A stretch of 64,000 bases of DNA from the NCBI RefSeq assembly GCF_030403775.1, contig NZ_JAQMWQ010000003.1, positions 372,001-436,000 on the forward strand, read 5' to 3'. A program made the position numbers and the translations under genes. This DNA comes from Paenibacillus sp. BSR1-1 (lineage in GTDB: Bacteria; Bacillota; Bacilli; Bacillales; Cytobacillaceae). Below, piece after piece: positions 45,708 through 54,351 of the stretch. A model generated the notes under the pieces. It was not told the DNA's origin. It did no database searches and saw only the letters and a program-made list of their open reading frames with translations. Numbering within the stretch: position 1 is the stretch's first letter; each line of letters begins with the position of its first letter.

Positions 45708-47144
45708 TCACATGGTTAAACCCAGCTTTTGCATTTTTTTTACGAGAGCTGATTGGCTGATACCTAATGCCTCCGCAGCACGGCGGGTTGTCTTCGATAC
45801 ATCCATTTGCTCCTTAATGATTTTCCTTTCCACAATTGCCAGGGTTTCTTTCAGCTTTCCGCCTTCAGATTTTTTAGAATCCCTGCTTGGTAGCATATAG
45901 GGAGGTAAATCCTTTATGTTTATTTCATCTTGATCTGTCGTCACAGCCAGTCTTTCGATAAAATTTTCAAGTTCTCTTATATTCCCAGGCCAGCGATAAT
46001 CTTCAAGGTATTGAAGGATTTCAGGATGAAACCGTTTATTTAAAACCGTCTTTTTATTGGTTTTGTTTAAAAAGTAGTAGGCAAGAGGAACAATGTCAAC
46101 TTTCCTTTCCCTTAAAGGAGGAACCCTGATCGGAACAATGTTGAGCCGGTAATAAAGGTCCCTTCTAAAGTCATTTTTAGCGACCATTTCCTCCAGATTC
46201 ATATGTGTGGCTGAAATGACCCGGACATCAATTTTGATGCTTTTTGTGCCGCCGACACGCATGATTTCAAATTCTTGAAGGACGCGTAATAGCTTTACCT
46301 GAAGATCGATAGGCATGTCTCCAATCTCGTCCAAAAAAATCGTTCCCTCATTGGCCAGCTCAAATAAACCTTTCTTTCCCTGAATGTTGGCCCCTGTAAA
46401 GGCTCCTTTTTCGTAGCCAAACAATTCAGATTCCAGCAAATGACTTGGGATCGCGCCACAATTTACTTTAATTAATGGTTTGGCTGCGCGATCGCTTTCC
46501 TGGTGCAAGTAATTGACAATCACTTCTTTCCCGACACCGGATTCACCTAAAATAAGAACCCCGGAATCCACCTTTGCCACCTTTCTGGCAAGATGGAAAA
46601 CCCTCATGATTTCCTGGCTTTGCGCGACAATTCCATCAAGATGCATATGTATTAATTCTCTTTTTCGTAATTCTTCTATTTCATTCATATAGGTTTCGGT
46701 CATTTTTTTGGATTGATAAAGTTCCGTTTTTATCGCGTTTAATTCCGAAATATCTCTTACGTTTGTTACAACGTATATGATTTCACCATTCCAATCAAAT
46801 ACAGGACTTCCAGTAACCAATAGTTCCTTCCCTCTCACCGATTGTATGATCGTTTGGGGTGTTTTTTTTTCTAACACTTTTACGGTGACTGATTCAGACA
46901 CGATCCCCTCTTTTACAACGGTCTTCATGCTTTTCCCCAGCAATTCTTCACTTCTTACACCCGTAGTTCTGGAATACGCCGCATTGACCATTATGCCAAC
47001 ACCATGTTTATCTGCCACGTAAATACCATCATAACTGGACTGAAAAATCGATACTAAAATGTTTTCAATATCGTTCTTTGTAACACTATCAAGTTTCGTG
47101 ATCTCTGATAAGAAAAAATCAGCATTTGGATGCCCCGTTTTCAT
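45708..47144 (-). CDS. PAS-domain sigma-54-dependent transcriptional activator
   Basis: The 478-residue protein has a PAS sensory domain (about 30-135), a sigma-54 AAA+ domain (about 165-395) with Walker A GESGVGKE, the sigma-54 contact motif GAFTGA and Walker B IFLDEIGD, and a C-terminal Fis/TyrR-like helix-turn-helix (about 440-478, TRRAAEALGISQSALVKKMQ). It probably senses a small molecule through PAS and drives the SDR-ligase-MFS operon from the sigma-54 promoter just downstream. Related Bacillus regulators are RocR, BkdR and AcoR. The ATG at 47144 follows GGGGGACCATGAA. Confidence 0.93.
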   Translation of the reverse strand: MKTGHPNADFFLSEITKLDSVTKNDIENILVSIFQSSYDGIYVADKHGVGIMVNAAYSRTTGVRSEELLGKSMKTVVKEGIVSESVTVKVLEKKTPQTIIQSVRGKELLVTGSPVFDWNGEIIYVVTNVRDISELNAIKTELYQSKKMTETYMNEIEELRKRELIHMHLDGIVAQSQEIMRVFHLARKVAKVDSGVLILGESGVGKEVIVNYLHQESDRAAKPLIKVNCGAIPSHLLESELFGYEKGAFTGANIQGKKGLFELANEGTIFLDEIGDMPIDLQVKLLRVLQEFEIMRVGGTKSIKIDVRVISATHMNLEEMVAKNDFRRDLYYRLNIVPIRVPPLRERKVDIVPLAYYFLNKTNKKTVLNKRFHPEILQYLEDYRWPGNIRELENFIERLAVTTDQDEINIKDLPPYMLPSRDSKKSEGGKLKETLAIVERKIIKEQMDVSKTTRRAAEALGISQSALVKKMQKLGLTM

Positions 47145-47408
47145 TTCATGGTCCCCCTGATGGAATAGTTAATTGAATTCGTAATAGTTGATTACATTTA
47201 GAATCGAAATTTAGTGTTGATTCGAATTGGAATCGGGTTTTATTAATAATTCTCTAATAATTTCTAATTTCCTTTTCTTTTCCTGTTTTTTGAAAAACTT
47301 AGGGAGAAAAGACTATTAATTTTCCTTGAACGGCTCTCCTAGATAAGCAGGAATAATCAAGATTAGAAAAGAATAGGTATAGTTGGACAATGAACAGGGG
47401 TGAATGAA

Positions 47409-48236
47409 ATGCTGACGAAAGAACAACTTTTAGAAATCAAAGCTCTACTGGAGATTTGTGAGAAAGATGGAGGATTTCAGCTAAAGCTGAATTTTGATAT
47501 GCTAGAGAACCGCACTGAAAATCGTAAGGAAGATTTCTTCCATTATGAAAACGGCATGCTTGTCGGTTTCCTTGGAAGCTATGGTTTTGGAAATAAAGTA
47601 GAGCTTTGCGGGATGGTCCATCCGGATTATCGTAGAAAAGGGATTTTTTCAAGCTTACTGGAAATGGGACTTGCGGAGGCTAAAAAACATAATGCTACGA
47701 CGATTTTGTTAAATGCTCCATCAGGATCGGAATCTGCAAAAGAATTTTTAAATACCATTCCTTGTACTTATTCTTTTTCAGAATATCAAATGAAATGGCA
47801 GAAAACCGAATTATCCGAGGATTCAAAAGTTTCCTTAAGACCGTCGGTATCAGAAGCGGATTGGGAAGCGGAAATACAACTGGAGGTCTTGTGCTTTGGA
47901 TTCAGTGAAAAAGAAGCTCGGGAGTTTAACCAGACAATCCGCGTGAACAGCGGAGAAGAAAATCTCATCATTGAAGCAGATGGAAAAACAGCTGGGAAAA
48001 TGCGCGTTTCTGAATCGGATGGCGAAGCATGGATTTATGGTTTTGCGGTATTTCCTGAGCTTCAAGGTAAAGGAATTGGCAGAAAAGCCCTATCAAAAGT
48101 TGTATTACAGGAAGATAAGAAAGGGTTCTCTATTTTCCTAGAGGTGGAAGCCAAAAATGCCAATGCCCTTCGACTCTATGAAACTTGCGGATTTAGAAGC
48201 TACCATTCACAGGATTATTACGATTATATAAGTTAG
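47409..48236 (+). CDS. Tandem-GNAT acetyltransferase
   Basis: The 275-residue protein contains two GNAT folds. The first (about 40-125) has the acetyl-CoA site VHPDYRRKGIFSSLL; the second (about 140-275) has VFPELQGKGIGRKALSK followed by NANALRLYETCGF. Tandem GNAT proteins include mycothiol synthase-like enzymes and many uncharacterised acetyltransferases. The substrate is unknown. I chose the ATG at 47409 (AGGGGTGA six nt upstream) over a GTG nine nt earlier. Confidence 0.85.
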   Translation: MLTKEQLLEIKALLEICEKDGGFQLKLNFDMLENRTENRKEDFFHYENGMLVGFLGSYGFGNKVELCGMVHPDYRRKGIFSSLLEMGLAEAKKHNATTILLNAPSGSESAKEFLNTIPCTYSFSEYQMKWQKTELSEDSKVSLRPSVSEADWEAEIQLEVLCFGFSEKEAREFNQTIRVNSGEENLIIEADGKTAGKMRVSESDGEAWIYGFAVFPELQGKGIGRKALSKVVLQEDKKGFSIFLEVEAKNANALRLYETCGFRSYHSQDYYDYIS

Positions 48237-48476
48237 ATACTTGAACTGGAAAATGCTGCAAGCTATTTTTAGCTGCAGTATTTTTTATGGCAGGATCTTC
48301 CTCTATTTCGTACGATTTCCTAGATTATGACAGGAAAATAGGCTCAATGTCATATTTCCCTCTATCCTGTAATGTTGTTCATCAAAGTATAAAGATTTGT
48401 AACCGTACCGTTCTGTAAAACAGGTGTTTAATCATGTTAGTGTTATATCAGACAAGAATTCCAGGAGGTAGCACAC

Positions 48477-49121
48477 ATGAAAAACACTTCTATTAAAACA
48501 ATCATTGTAGCTTGTGTAGCTACATTTACCTTTTTAATACAGCAAACTAATCCGGTTGAGGCGATTACCGAAAATCGAGTAATAAATGAAGAGAATCTTT
48601 ATCAGCCTGGACAACAGGCAGATAAAACCGCTGTGGATCCAAAACAAGATAATAAACCTAAAATAGAGATCATTAAGAAAGAGTCAGACGCAAAAACGGC
48701 AGAAAAGAAAACTGAAACGGTTAAACAAGAACCTGAAAAGCCTGCTGTCTCCATTTCTAATCAAGAGAAAGATTTATTTGCACGATTAGTCGAAGCGGAA
48801 GCAAAAGGCGAATCCTATGAAGGTAAACTAGCCGTTGCAACAGTCGTATTAAACCGCGTTGATTCTCCTCAATTTCCAAACACCGTAACGGGTGTCATTA
48901 AACAAGTCGTGGGCGATGTCTATGCCTTCTCACCAGTACAAAACGGTGAAATTAATAAGCCGGCATCAGATGACTCGAAGCGAGCGGTTGAAGAAGCTCT
49001 AACAAGAACAGATCGTTTAAGTGATTCCCTATATTTTTATAATCCTAAAATTACATCCGATAAGTGGATTCGAACACGTACCGTTGTGAAAACCATTGGG
49101 CATCATGTATTCGCAAAATAA
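48477..49121 (+). CDS. SleB/CwlJ-type cell wall hydrolase (YkvT-like)
   Basis: The 214-residue secreted protein has a signal peptide (about 1-29), a Lys/Glu/Gln-rich linker (about 30-95) and a hydrolase_2 domain (about 98-214) with FARLVEAEAKGESYEGKLAVATVVLNRV, the conserved Glu of germination-type lytic enzymes. It probably cleaves peptidoglycan in vegetative cells or the cortex. Bacillus YkvT has the same size and layout. The ATG at 48477 follows AGGAGGTAGCACAC. A strong terminator follows. Confidence 0.87.
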   Translation: MKNTSIKTIIVACVATFTFLIQQTNPVEAITENRVINEENLYQPGQQADKTAVDPKQDNKPKIEIIKKESDAKTAEKKTETVKQEPEKPAVSISNQEKDLFARLVEAEAKGESYEGKLAVATVVLNRVDSPQFPNTVTGVIKQVVGDVYAFSPVQNGEINKPASDDSKRAVEEALTRTDRLSDSLYFYNPKITSDKWIRTRTVVKTIGHHVFAK

Positions 49122-49133
49122 TGAATGGGTTTC

Positions 49134-49165
49134 AGCCTGTAAACTACTGTTTACAGGCTTTTTTA
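49134..49165 (+). terminator. Terminator of the SleB-like gene
   Basis: AGCCTGTAAAC / GTTTACAGGCT, perfect 11-bp arms, then TTTTTTATTTTT. It also lies at the end of the convergent hypothetical gene. Confidence 0.92.
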
Positions 49166-49169
49166 TTTT

Positions 49170-49538
49170 TTAAACAACTGTAAGATGATCCTGAATGCTA
49201 AAAGCACCAATTAGGCTCTTTAAAGTGTGCAGTCTGGCCGTTAGGAGGAATAGGTCATTGTTATTATTATGAACAAATTCATCAATTATATTGATCCCTT
49301 TTTGAAATTGATCGACCAAATAATGCGTGTACTTCTCATTCCAGTCGAACTGGTTAATTCGATGAAGTTCATCCGCTATGATTTGAAATTTAAAGTCCTC
49401 TATAATCAATTTAACCTGATATAATTTATCAGTATTAAATCGAAAGCTGTTTTTATTTTGATAACTTTTATCGACAAATTGAATAAAGTCGTTAATATTA
49501 TCTGCCAGCATATTCGCTTTTTGCATCTCGAAGTTCAT
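49170..49538 (-). CDS. Helical hypothetical protein, 122 residues
   Basis: The protein is predicted to be mostly alpha-helical, without membrane segments, signal peptide or cysteines (MNFEMQKANMLADNINDFIQFV...). I do not recognise a family. The ATG at 49538 follows GGAGATGGAGAA. It lies between the convergent SleB-like gene and an HD-GYP gene on the same strand, separated from the latter by a terminator, so it is probably expressed alone. Confidence 0.6.
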   Translation of the reverse strand: MNFEMQKANMLADNINDFIQFVDKSYQNKNSFRFNTDKLYQVKLIIEDFKFQIIADELHRINQFDWNEKYTHYLVDQFQKGINIIDEFVHNNNNDLFLLTARLHTLKSLIGAFSIQDHLTVV

Positions 49539-49630
49539 TTCTCCATCTCCTTAATAACAAAAATCTAAACCATTACATTGAAGAGTGTATGCCAACAGGT
49601 ACACATTGTTCACAATTAAAAAATACAGCA

Positions 49631-49667
49631 AAAAAGCGTCCCTACAATGATGTAGAAACGCTTTTTT
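49631..49667. terminator. Terminator after the HD-GYP gene
   Basis: AAAAAGCGT / ACGCTTTTTT encloses a second stem CTACA/TGTAG. A and T runs on both flanks allow function in either direction. Confidence 0.82.
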
Positions 49668-49677
49668 ATAACATACT

Positions 49678-50673
49678 TCACCCAAATTGTTCATTTAAGT
49701 TTAATCTCATCCCTTTTTCATCCAATTCATCCGAAGTATCCGTCAATATTTTTGTTCCTTGCTTTTTCAATATCTTTAAAAAGACATCCGCAATCAAAGG
49801 GTCAAATTGCAGCCCCTTATTGGAGTTAATTTCATTATAAACATATTCCAAATCCATTTGATTTCGGTAAACTCTTCTAGTGGTCATGGCATCAAATGTA
49901 TCGGCAACAGCAATAATACGGGCGGCTAATGGGATCTCTTCTCCTTTTTTTCCATATGGGTATCCTTTCCCATCGTACCTTTCATGATGATAGAGAACTA
50001 TGTCCAATACGCCATTTTCTCTAAATGCAGAAACGTGTTCCATCGTTTTATACCCAATAACAGGATGCCTTTTAATAATGTCAAATTCCTCATTGGTTAA
50101 TTGGCTTGGTTTCAATAAAATACTTTCGGGAACACCAATTTTTCCTATATCATGCAGTAAACCGCCGATATAGACTGCTTCACACTGCCGATTTGATAAT
50201 TTCAGTTCTTTTGCAATCATCAATGCATACTTGGCTACCTTTTCAGAATGACTTGCCGTATAAGAATCTCTTGAATCCATCGATTTTGCAAGCGATAATA
50301 TGAATTCTAATTTATTTCGGTTGGATTTTCGGTAAATTTTTGTTAAATGAACCGAAATAAATGTAATTAACATGTATACGAATGCAAGAATGACAAAATT
50401 TACAATACTACGTGTGGGTTCTTGAGTAAGGTACAGTCGAAAACTAACGATTACAATTGAAAAGGAAACTAAAAACAATTTTGATTTATCCCAAAATCCG
50501 ATCCCTAACAATATGGGGGCAATCAGATAAAGAGGAAACAATTCAATTTCCTTAGAGAGGGTCAAGTGGTAATTAATAAATGGTAAAAGAAATAATATAA
50601 TAAAAAATCCATAACGAAATGGACTGGCATTTTCCAATGAAATATTTAGTTTCCAAGACACTTTTGGAATCAT
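49678..50673 (-). CDS. Membrane HD-GYP domain phosphodiesterase
   Basis: The 331-residue protein has about four N-terminal membrane helices (about 18-115) and an HD-GYP domain (about 125-300) with HDIGKIGVP and HHERYDGKGYP, the metal-binding and GYP motifs of cyclic-di-GMP phosphodiesterases. The membrane part may sense an unknown signal. No GGDEF gene is nearby. The ATG at 50673 follows AAGGGAGACATC. Confidence 0.9.
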   Translation of the reverse strand: MIPKVSWKLNISLENASPFRYGFFIILFLLPFINYHLTLSKEIELFPLYLIAPILLGIGFWDKSKLFLVSFSIVIVSFRLYLTQEPTRSIVNFVILAFVYMLITFISVHLTKIYRKSNRNKLEFILSLAKSMDSRDSYTASHSEKVAKYALMIAKELKLSNRQCEAVYIGGLLHDIGKIGVPESILLKPSQLTNEEFDIIKRHPVIGYKTMEHVSAFRENGVLDIVLYHHERYDGKGYPYGKKGEEIPLAARIIAVADTFDAMTTRRVYRNQMDLEYVYNEINSNKGLQFDPLIADVFLKILKKQGTKILTDTSDELDEKGMRLNLNEQFG

Positions 50674-50782
50674 GATGTCTCCCTTGAAGTTTAGACTTAG
50701 TGATTTTTGTTATATCAATATAACATTAAGTTTATTACAAATTACTTCATTTTTGTAGATACCAAAAAAAGTAAATAAACAA

Positions 50783-50810
50783 AAAGGCCTGTTATACATA
50801 ACAGGCCTTT
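50783..50810 (-). terminator. Terminator of leuA
   Basis: AAAGGCCTGTTAT / ATAACAGGCCTTT, perfect 13-bp arms with a two-base turn (loop larger in practice), then TTGTTTATTTAC on the minus strand. Confidence 0.88.
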
Positions 50811-50818
50811 CAATCTTT

Positions 50819-52522
50819 TTATTTTTTCGAAATTGAAAATCTTCCTTCAATTGCGAGATTTTCGCTTGGAATCATGTTATTAATGGCACTAAACAATGCT
50901 TTTACTGAGGACGTCATAATATCAGCGTCAATTCCGCAGCCCCAATAAACGGAACCATTCTCAGCAGTAACACCAACATACGATACAGCGTTAGATTGTG
51001 AGCCTGTTTCTAGAGCATGCTCCTTATAAACTAAGTCTTTATAATGGATGCCCAGTTTGGTTTGAATAACGTTGCTGATTGCATCCAGTTTTCCATTCCC
51101 CGTGCCGATAAATTCATGAACATCGTTTTCGATCCGGACGGAAACGATTGTTTCGTATTGTTCATTTTGTGTCGATCTGTATTTGATAAATTCTATAGGG
51201 GTATGGATATTTATATACTGTTCCTTGAATATTTCAAGGATTTCATTCGGCATAAGCTCCTTGTGAAGGCGGTCTGATACATTTTTCACGCTATATCCAA
51301 AGCTTTCTCGCATTTTAGCAGGAAGATCAAACCCATAATGCTGCTCTAGTATATACCCAATGCCGCCCTTGCCGGATTGGCTGTTAATGCGGATGATATC
51401 CCCTTCATACTCTCTTCCAATATCCATTGGATCAATCAATAGATACGGTACGGTCCAATACTTCCGCTCTTCATCTTCACGCCATTTCATTCCTTTGGCG
51501 ATGGCATCCTGATGGGATCCTGAGAAGGCCGTAAAGACAAGTTCACCAGCATATGGGTGTCTTTCATGCACCCTCATCCTCGTTAACTTCTCATATTTTG
51601 CCATGATTTCACGGATATTTTCAAAATGAAGCTTCGGGTCCACCCCATGCGAAAACATGTTGATCGCAAGTGTGACGATGTCGACGTTTCCTGTTCTTTC
51701 CCCATTTCCAAACAGTGTTCCTTCAACTCTCTGTGCACCTGCCAGCATTCCCAACTCTGCATCTGCCACACCTGTTCCTCTGTCATTGTGTGGATGAAGC
51801 GACAGGATTACATTTTCCCGGTAGTGTAAATGATCACTCATAAATTCAATCTGACTTGCGTACACGTGTGGCATAGACATCGACACCGTCGCTGGAAGGT
51901 TGATAATCACCTTGTTTTCAGCTGTAGGCTGCCAAATATCTAGCACCCGGTTGCATATTTCAAGCGCGAACTCCATCTCTGTCCCTGTGAAGCTTTCCGG
52001 CGAATATTGGAATTGGAAGTTCCCTTCCGTTTCCGACGCATATTTTTGAAGTAATTTCGCACCGGTTACCGCAATGTCGATGATTTCTTCTTGCGGTTTT
52101 CTAAATACCTGATCCCGCTGTGCTACAGATGTGGAATTGTAAAGGTGTACTACTGCCTTATTCACCCCACGCAGCGCTTCAAAGGTTTTTTCAATAATAT
52201 GATCTCTAGATTGTGTTAGCACTTGAACCGTTACATCCTCCGGAATCAAATCCTGCTCAATCAACGTACGTAAAAAAGCAAATTCCGTTTCGGATGCAGC
52301 AGGAAAGCCCACTTCGATTTCCTTAAAGCCCACTTTAACAAGCATTTGAAAATATTCCAGCTTCTCTTCAAGGCTCATTGGAATGACCAGTGCCTGATTT
52401 CCATCTCTTAGGTCTACACTGCACCAGGTCGGAGCTTCTGTTATGTATTCTTTTTGTGTCCATTTCATGCTTTTCACTGGGGGCATAAAATATCCTCTTG
52501 TATACTTTTCAACATTTTTCAT
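50819..52522 (-). CDS. leuA: 2-isopropylmalate synthase (LeuA, long form)
   Basis: It condenses 2-oxoisovalerate with acetyl-CoA in the first step of leucine synthesis. The 567-residue product has the DRE-TIM metallolyase barrel (SVDLRDGNQAL, then HPHNDRGTGVADAELGMLAGAQRVEGTLFGNGERTGNVD) and a C-terminal allosteric LeuA domain (about 430-560). It is the longer fungal/actinobacterial-type LeuA rather than the 510-residue form in typical ilv-leu operons, and no leuBCD lies nearby. I chose the ATG at 52522, 8 nt after AGGTGG. A leucine T-box controls it. Confidence 0.93.
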   Translation of the reverse strand: MKNVEKYTRGYFMPPVKSMKWTQKEYITEAPTWCSVDLRDGNQALVIPMSLEEKLEYFQMLVKVGFKEIEVGFPAASETEFAFLRTLIEQDLIPEDVTVQVLTQSRDHIIEKTFEALRGVNKAVVHLYNSTSVAQRDQVFRKPQEEIIDIAVTGAKLLQKYASETEGNFQFQYSPESFTGTEMEFALEICNRVLDIWQPTAENKVIINLPATVSMSMPHVYASQIEFMSDHLHYRENVILSLHPHNDRGTGVADAELGMLAGAQRVEGTLFGNGERTGNVDIVTLAINMFSHGVDPKLHFENIREIMAKYEKLTRMRVHERHPYAGELVFTAFSGSHQDAIAKGMKWREDEERKYWTVPYLLIDPMDIGREYEGDIIRINSQSGKGGIGYILEQHYGFDLPAKMRESFGYSVKNVSDRLHKELMPNEILEIFKEQYINIHTPIEFIKYRSTQNEQYETIVSVRIENDVHEFIGTGNGKLDAISNVIQTKLGIHYKDLVYKEHALETGSQSNAVSYVGVTAENGSVYWGCGIDADIMTSSVKALFSAINNMIPSENLAIEGRFSISKK

Positions 52523-52549
52523 CGTCACGGCCACCTTTTCATTTTTTTA

Positions 52550-52790
52550 AAAATAAAAAAGCCCATCATCTCATAAGAGACGACAGGCTTTGCCTACGTG
52601 GTACCACTCTTTTTGATTCGAATAGGAACTAAACGAATCCACTTTATGACTTGATGACGGCGGTCAACCGTTATGGCCTACATATCAGCCCTACCACTCC
52701 TGGGCGAGTTGGGGAATTTATTGACTGTCTTTCACCAGCCGACAGTTCTCTTAGCAATAAATATTCCTTAATACTCCCAATCATCGTGTT
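52550..52790 (-). promoter_or_regulatory. Leucine T-box riboswitch of leuA
   Basis: On the minus strand the leader contains Stem I elements (AGAGAACTGTCGGCTGGTGAA near 52,730-52,760), a CTC triplet (plus-strand GAG at 52706-52708) placed as specifier in the CCAACTCGCC segment, the T-box AGAGTGGTACCACG (about 52597-52610) and a terminator AAGCC-TGTCGTCTC / GAGATGATGG-GCTT with a T tail. Uncharged tRNA-Leu should pair with CTC and with the T-box and let leuA be transcribed. Confidence 0.92.
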
Positions 52791-52937
52791 TAATTTTGAA
52801 TTTTTCGATTTTTCTTATTCTATAATGGTTTTTGATAATAATCAAGACAAAATTTTCAAAAAACGAATAAACAATTTTTTTATAAGGGAAAATTACTTCT
52901 AAATTTGATTTGCGGACTTGAGGATGACAAAAAACTG

Positions 52938-53192
52938 TTGCCGTGTCTTCTATAAGGGCTATAGAGGATTCGGTCCTGGCTTAATAGCAAGGTCGTGTCT
53001 TTTAGAAGCTCTATAGTGGACTCGGTCCTGCAAAAATAACACGGTCGTGTCTTCTAGAAGCTCTATAGAGGAATCGGTCCTAGCTAAATAGCACGGTCGG
53101 GTCTTCTATAAGGGCTATAGTGGGCTTGGTCCTGGCAAAACAGCGCGATCGTGCCCTTTAAGCTCTATTGCAGAATCGACCTTGACAAAACC
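52938..53192. repeat. 52-bp tandem repeat array 3 (5 units)
   Basis: CGTGTCT (variants CGGGTCT and CGTGCCC) begins at 52942, 52994, 53046, 53098 and 53150, exactly 52 bp apart. Each unit has a palindrome such as TCTATAAGGGCTATAGA or CTTCTAGAAG-CTCTATAGAGG next to ACGGTCGTG, then TCGGTCCTGGC and an AATAGC tract. It fills the gap between the leuA leader and the 3' end of the cyclase gene, reaching its stop codon. Confidence 0.92.
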
Positions 53193-53963
53193 CTACTCAA
53201 AAATAGCAACAGGCCGCGCCCATCCTGCGCTGGCGGCTTTTATTTTTATTGGAAATACGGCTACTTTAAAGCCATACCTTTTTGGGAGTAATTCCAGGTT
53301 TGCTAATTTTTCTATTTGACAGTACTCGGCCTCTTTTCCAACGTAATGAGCAGCCCAAAGGACTCCGTCACGCGGATTATTTTTATAATCTTCCGCCTGT
53401 TTATATAGCGGGATATCCCATCCCCAGCCATCCGTTCCCATTACTTTAATTCCTTTTTGAATCAGCCATCTGGTTGCTTCCGCGGAAACACCTGCATGGA
53501 CAGCCGCATAATTTTCTTGATAATATTTTTTATCTGCATCTGTTCGGACTAGGACAATATCGTACGGCTTCAATTGGTAGTCCATTTCTCCCAGCTGTTT
53601 TTCAAAATCATCAATCACAATCTCGTACCCTTGTGGTTTCTGACTAAAATCAAAAAGAACACCATTGCCATAGAACCATTCCAGAGGAAGTTCATCAATC
53701 GTTCGGGAGGGATTACCCGCAGTAGTGGCAGCATAATGCCATGGTGCATCCACATGTGTACCGGTATGTGTCGTTAAGGTTACTGTTTCGACAGCCCAAG
53801 CAGCACTGTCGGGAAAATCCCTAGGCTCCAGGCCTAAGACTTGAGCTGCCTGCTTTGCTCCCTGCTGATGCGATTCATAGATAATCTCCGGTGGAAAGGG
53901 CTCTTTTGCTTTATTGTCCATTGGCACACTTAGGTCAATAATTCGTAAATTTGTTCGATTCAT
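53193..53963 (-). CDS. Cyclase-family (KynB-like) metal-dependent hydrolase
   Basis: The 256-residue protein has the family motif HTGTHVDAPWH (about 66-76; H-x-G-T-H-x-D-x-P-x-H) that binds zinc or manganese in kynurenine formamidase and related cyclases, and further conserved RTD and TDGWGWD segments. It is slightly longer than KynB (about 208). It may hydrolyse a formamide or a lactone/cyclic amide; there are no kynurenine genes nearby. The ATG at 53963 follows AGGGGTTATAAAA. Confidence 0.88.
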   Translation of the reverse strand: MNRTNLRIIDLSVPMDNKAKEPFPPEIIYESHQQGAKQAAQVLGLEPRDFPDSAAWAVETVTLTTHTGTHVDAPWHYAATTAGNPSRTIDELPLEWFYGNGVLFDFSQKPQGYEIVIDDFEKQLGEMDYQLKPYDIVLVRTDADKKYYQENYAAVHAGVSAEATRWLIQKGIKVMGTDGWGWDIPLYKQAEDYKNNPRDGVLWAAHYVGKEAEYCQIEKLANLELLPKRYGFKVAVFPIKIKAASAGWARPVAIFE

Positions 53964-54045
53964 TTTTATAACCCCTTTTTTAGAATTCGAGAATCTATAA
54001 AATTTACGATGATTTGACGTTTGTTATTCCGGAATTATGGGACAA

Positions 54046-54202
54046 CAAAAAGACGCTAAACTCAATGACAAGAGTTTAGCGTCTAGTGCTTTTCGTGTTA
54101 TGTAATAGCCCACACAATTTCACTCGTTATGGCTGCTGCGTTCCCGCCCTGACCAGTTTCCTAGTTTCCTTGTTGGACTAAGAAGTTCCGTTAAGAACTT
54201 AC
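54046..54202 (-). ncRNA. Small structured RNA resembling small-type SRP RNA (ffs)
   Basis: On the minus strand the transcript contains GGTCAGG, then a GCG/CGC stem closed by a GGAA tetraloop, then AGCAGCC (54131-54154). This is the helix 8 core of SRP RNA (the E. coli form has UCC-GGAA-GGA in the same place). It begins with a hairpin (AAGTTC/GAACTT) and ends at a perfect intrinsic terminator (AGACGCTAAACTC / GAGTTTAGCGTCT, 54051-54084) with a TTTTTGTTG tail. An extended -10 TGATATATT lies at about 54209-54217. Outer helix AGTCC/GGGCT can form. Bacillus normally has a large SRP RNA elsewhere, so identity as SRP RNA is inferred, not certain. Confidence 0.6.
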
Positions 54203-54351
54203 AAGAGAAATATATCATGGATTCAAATTAAACGGAAGTTGTAATTTTTGGTACCCCTAAAGTCCTATATTAAATATTGTTTACATAATAAAATTATTAT
54301 TCACTTAAAGTTTCTTAGTTTCCCTTTTTGCTTTTCACCTTAGCGAAATGT

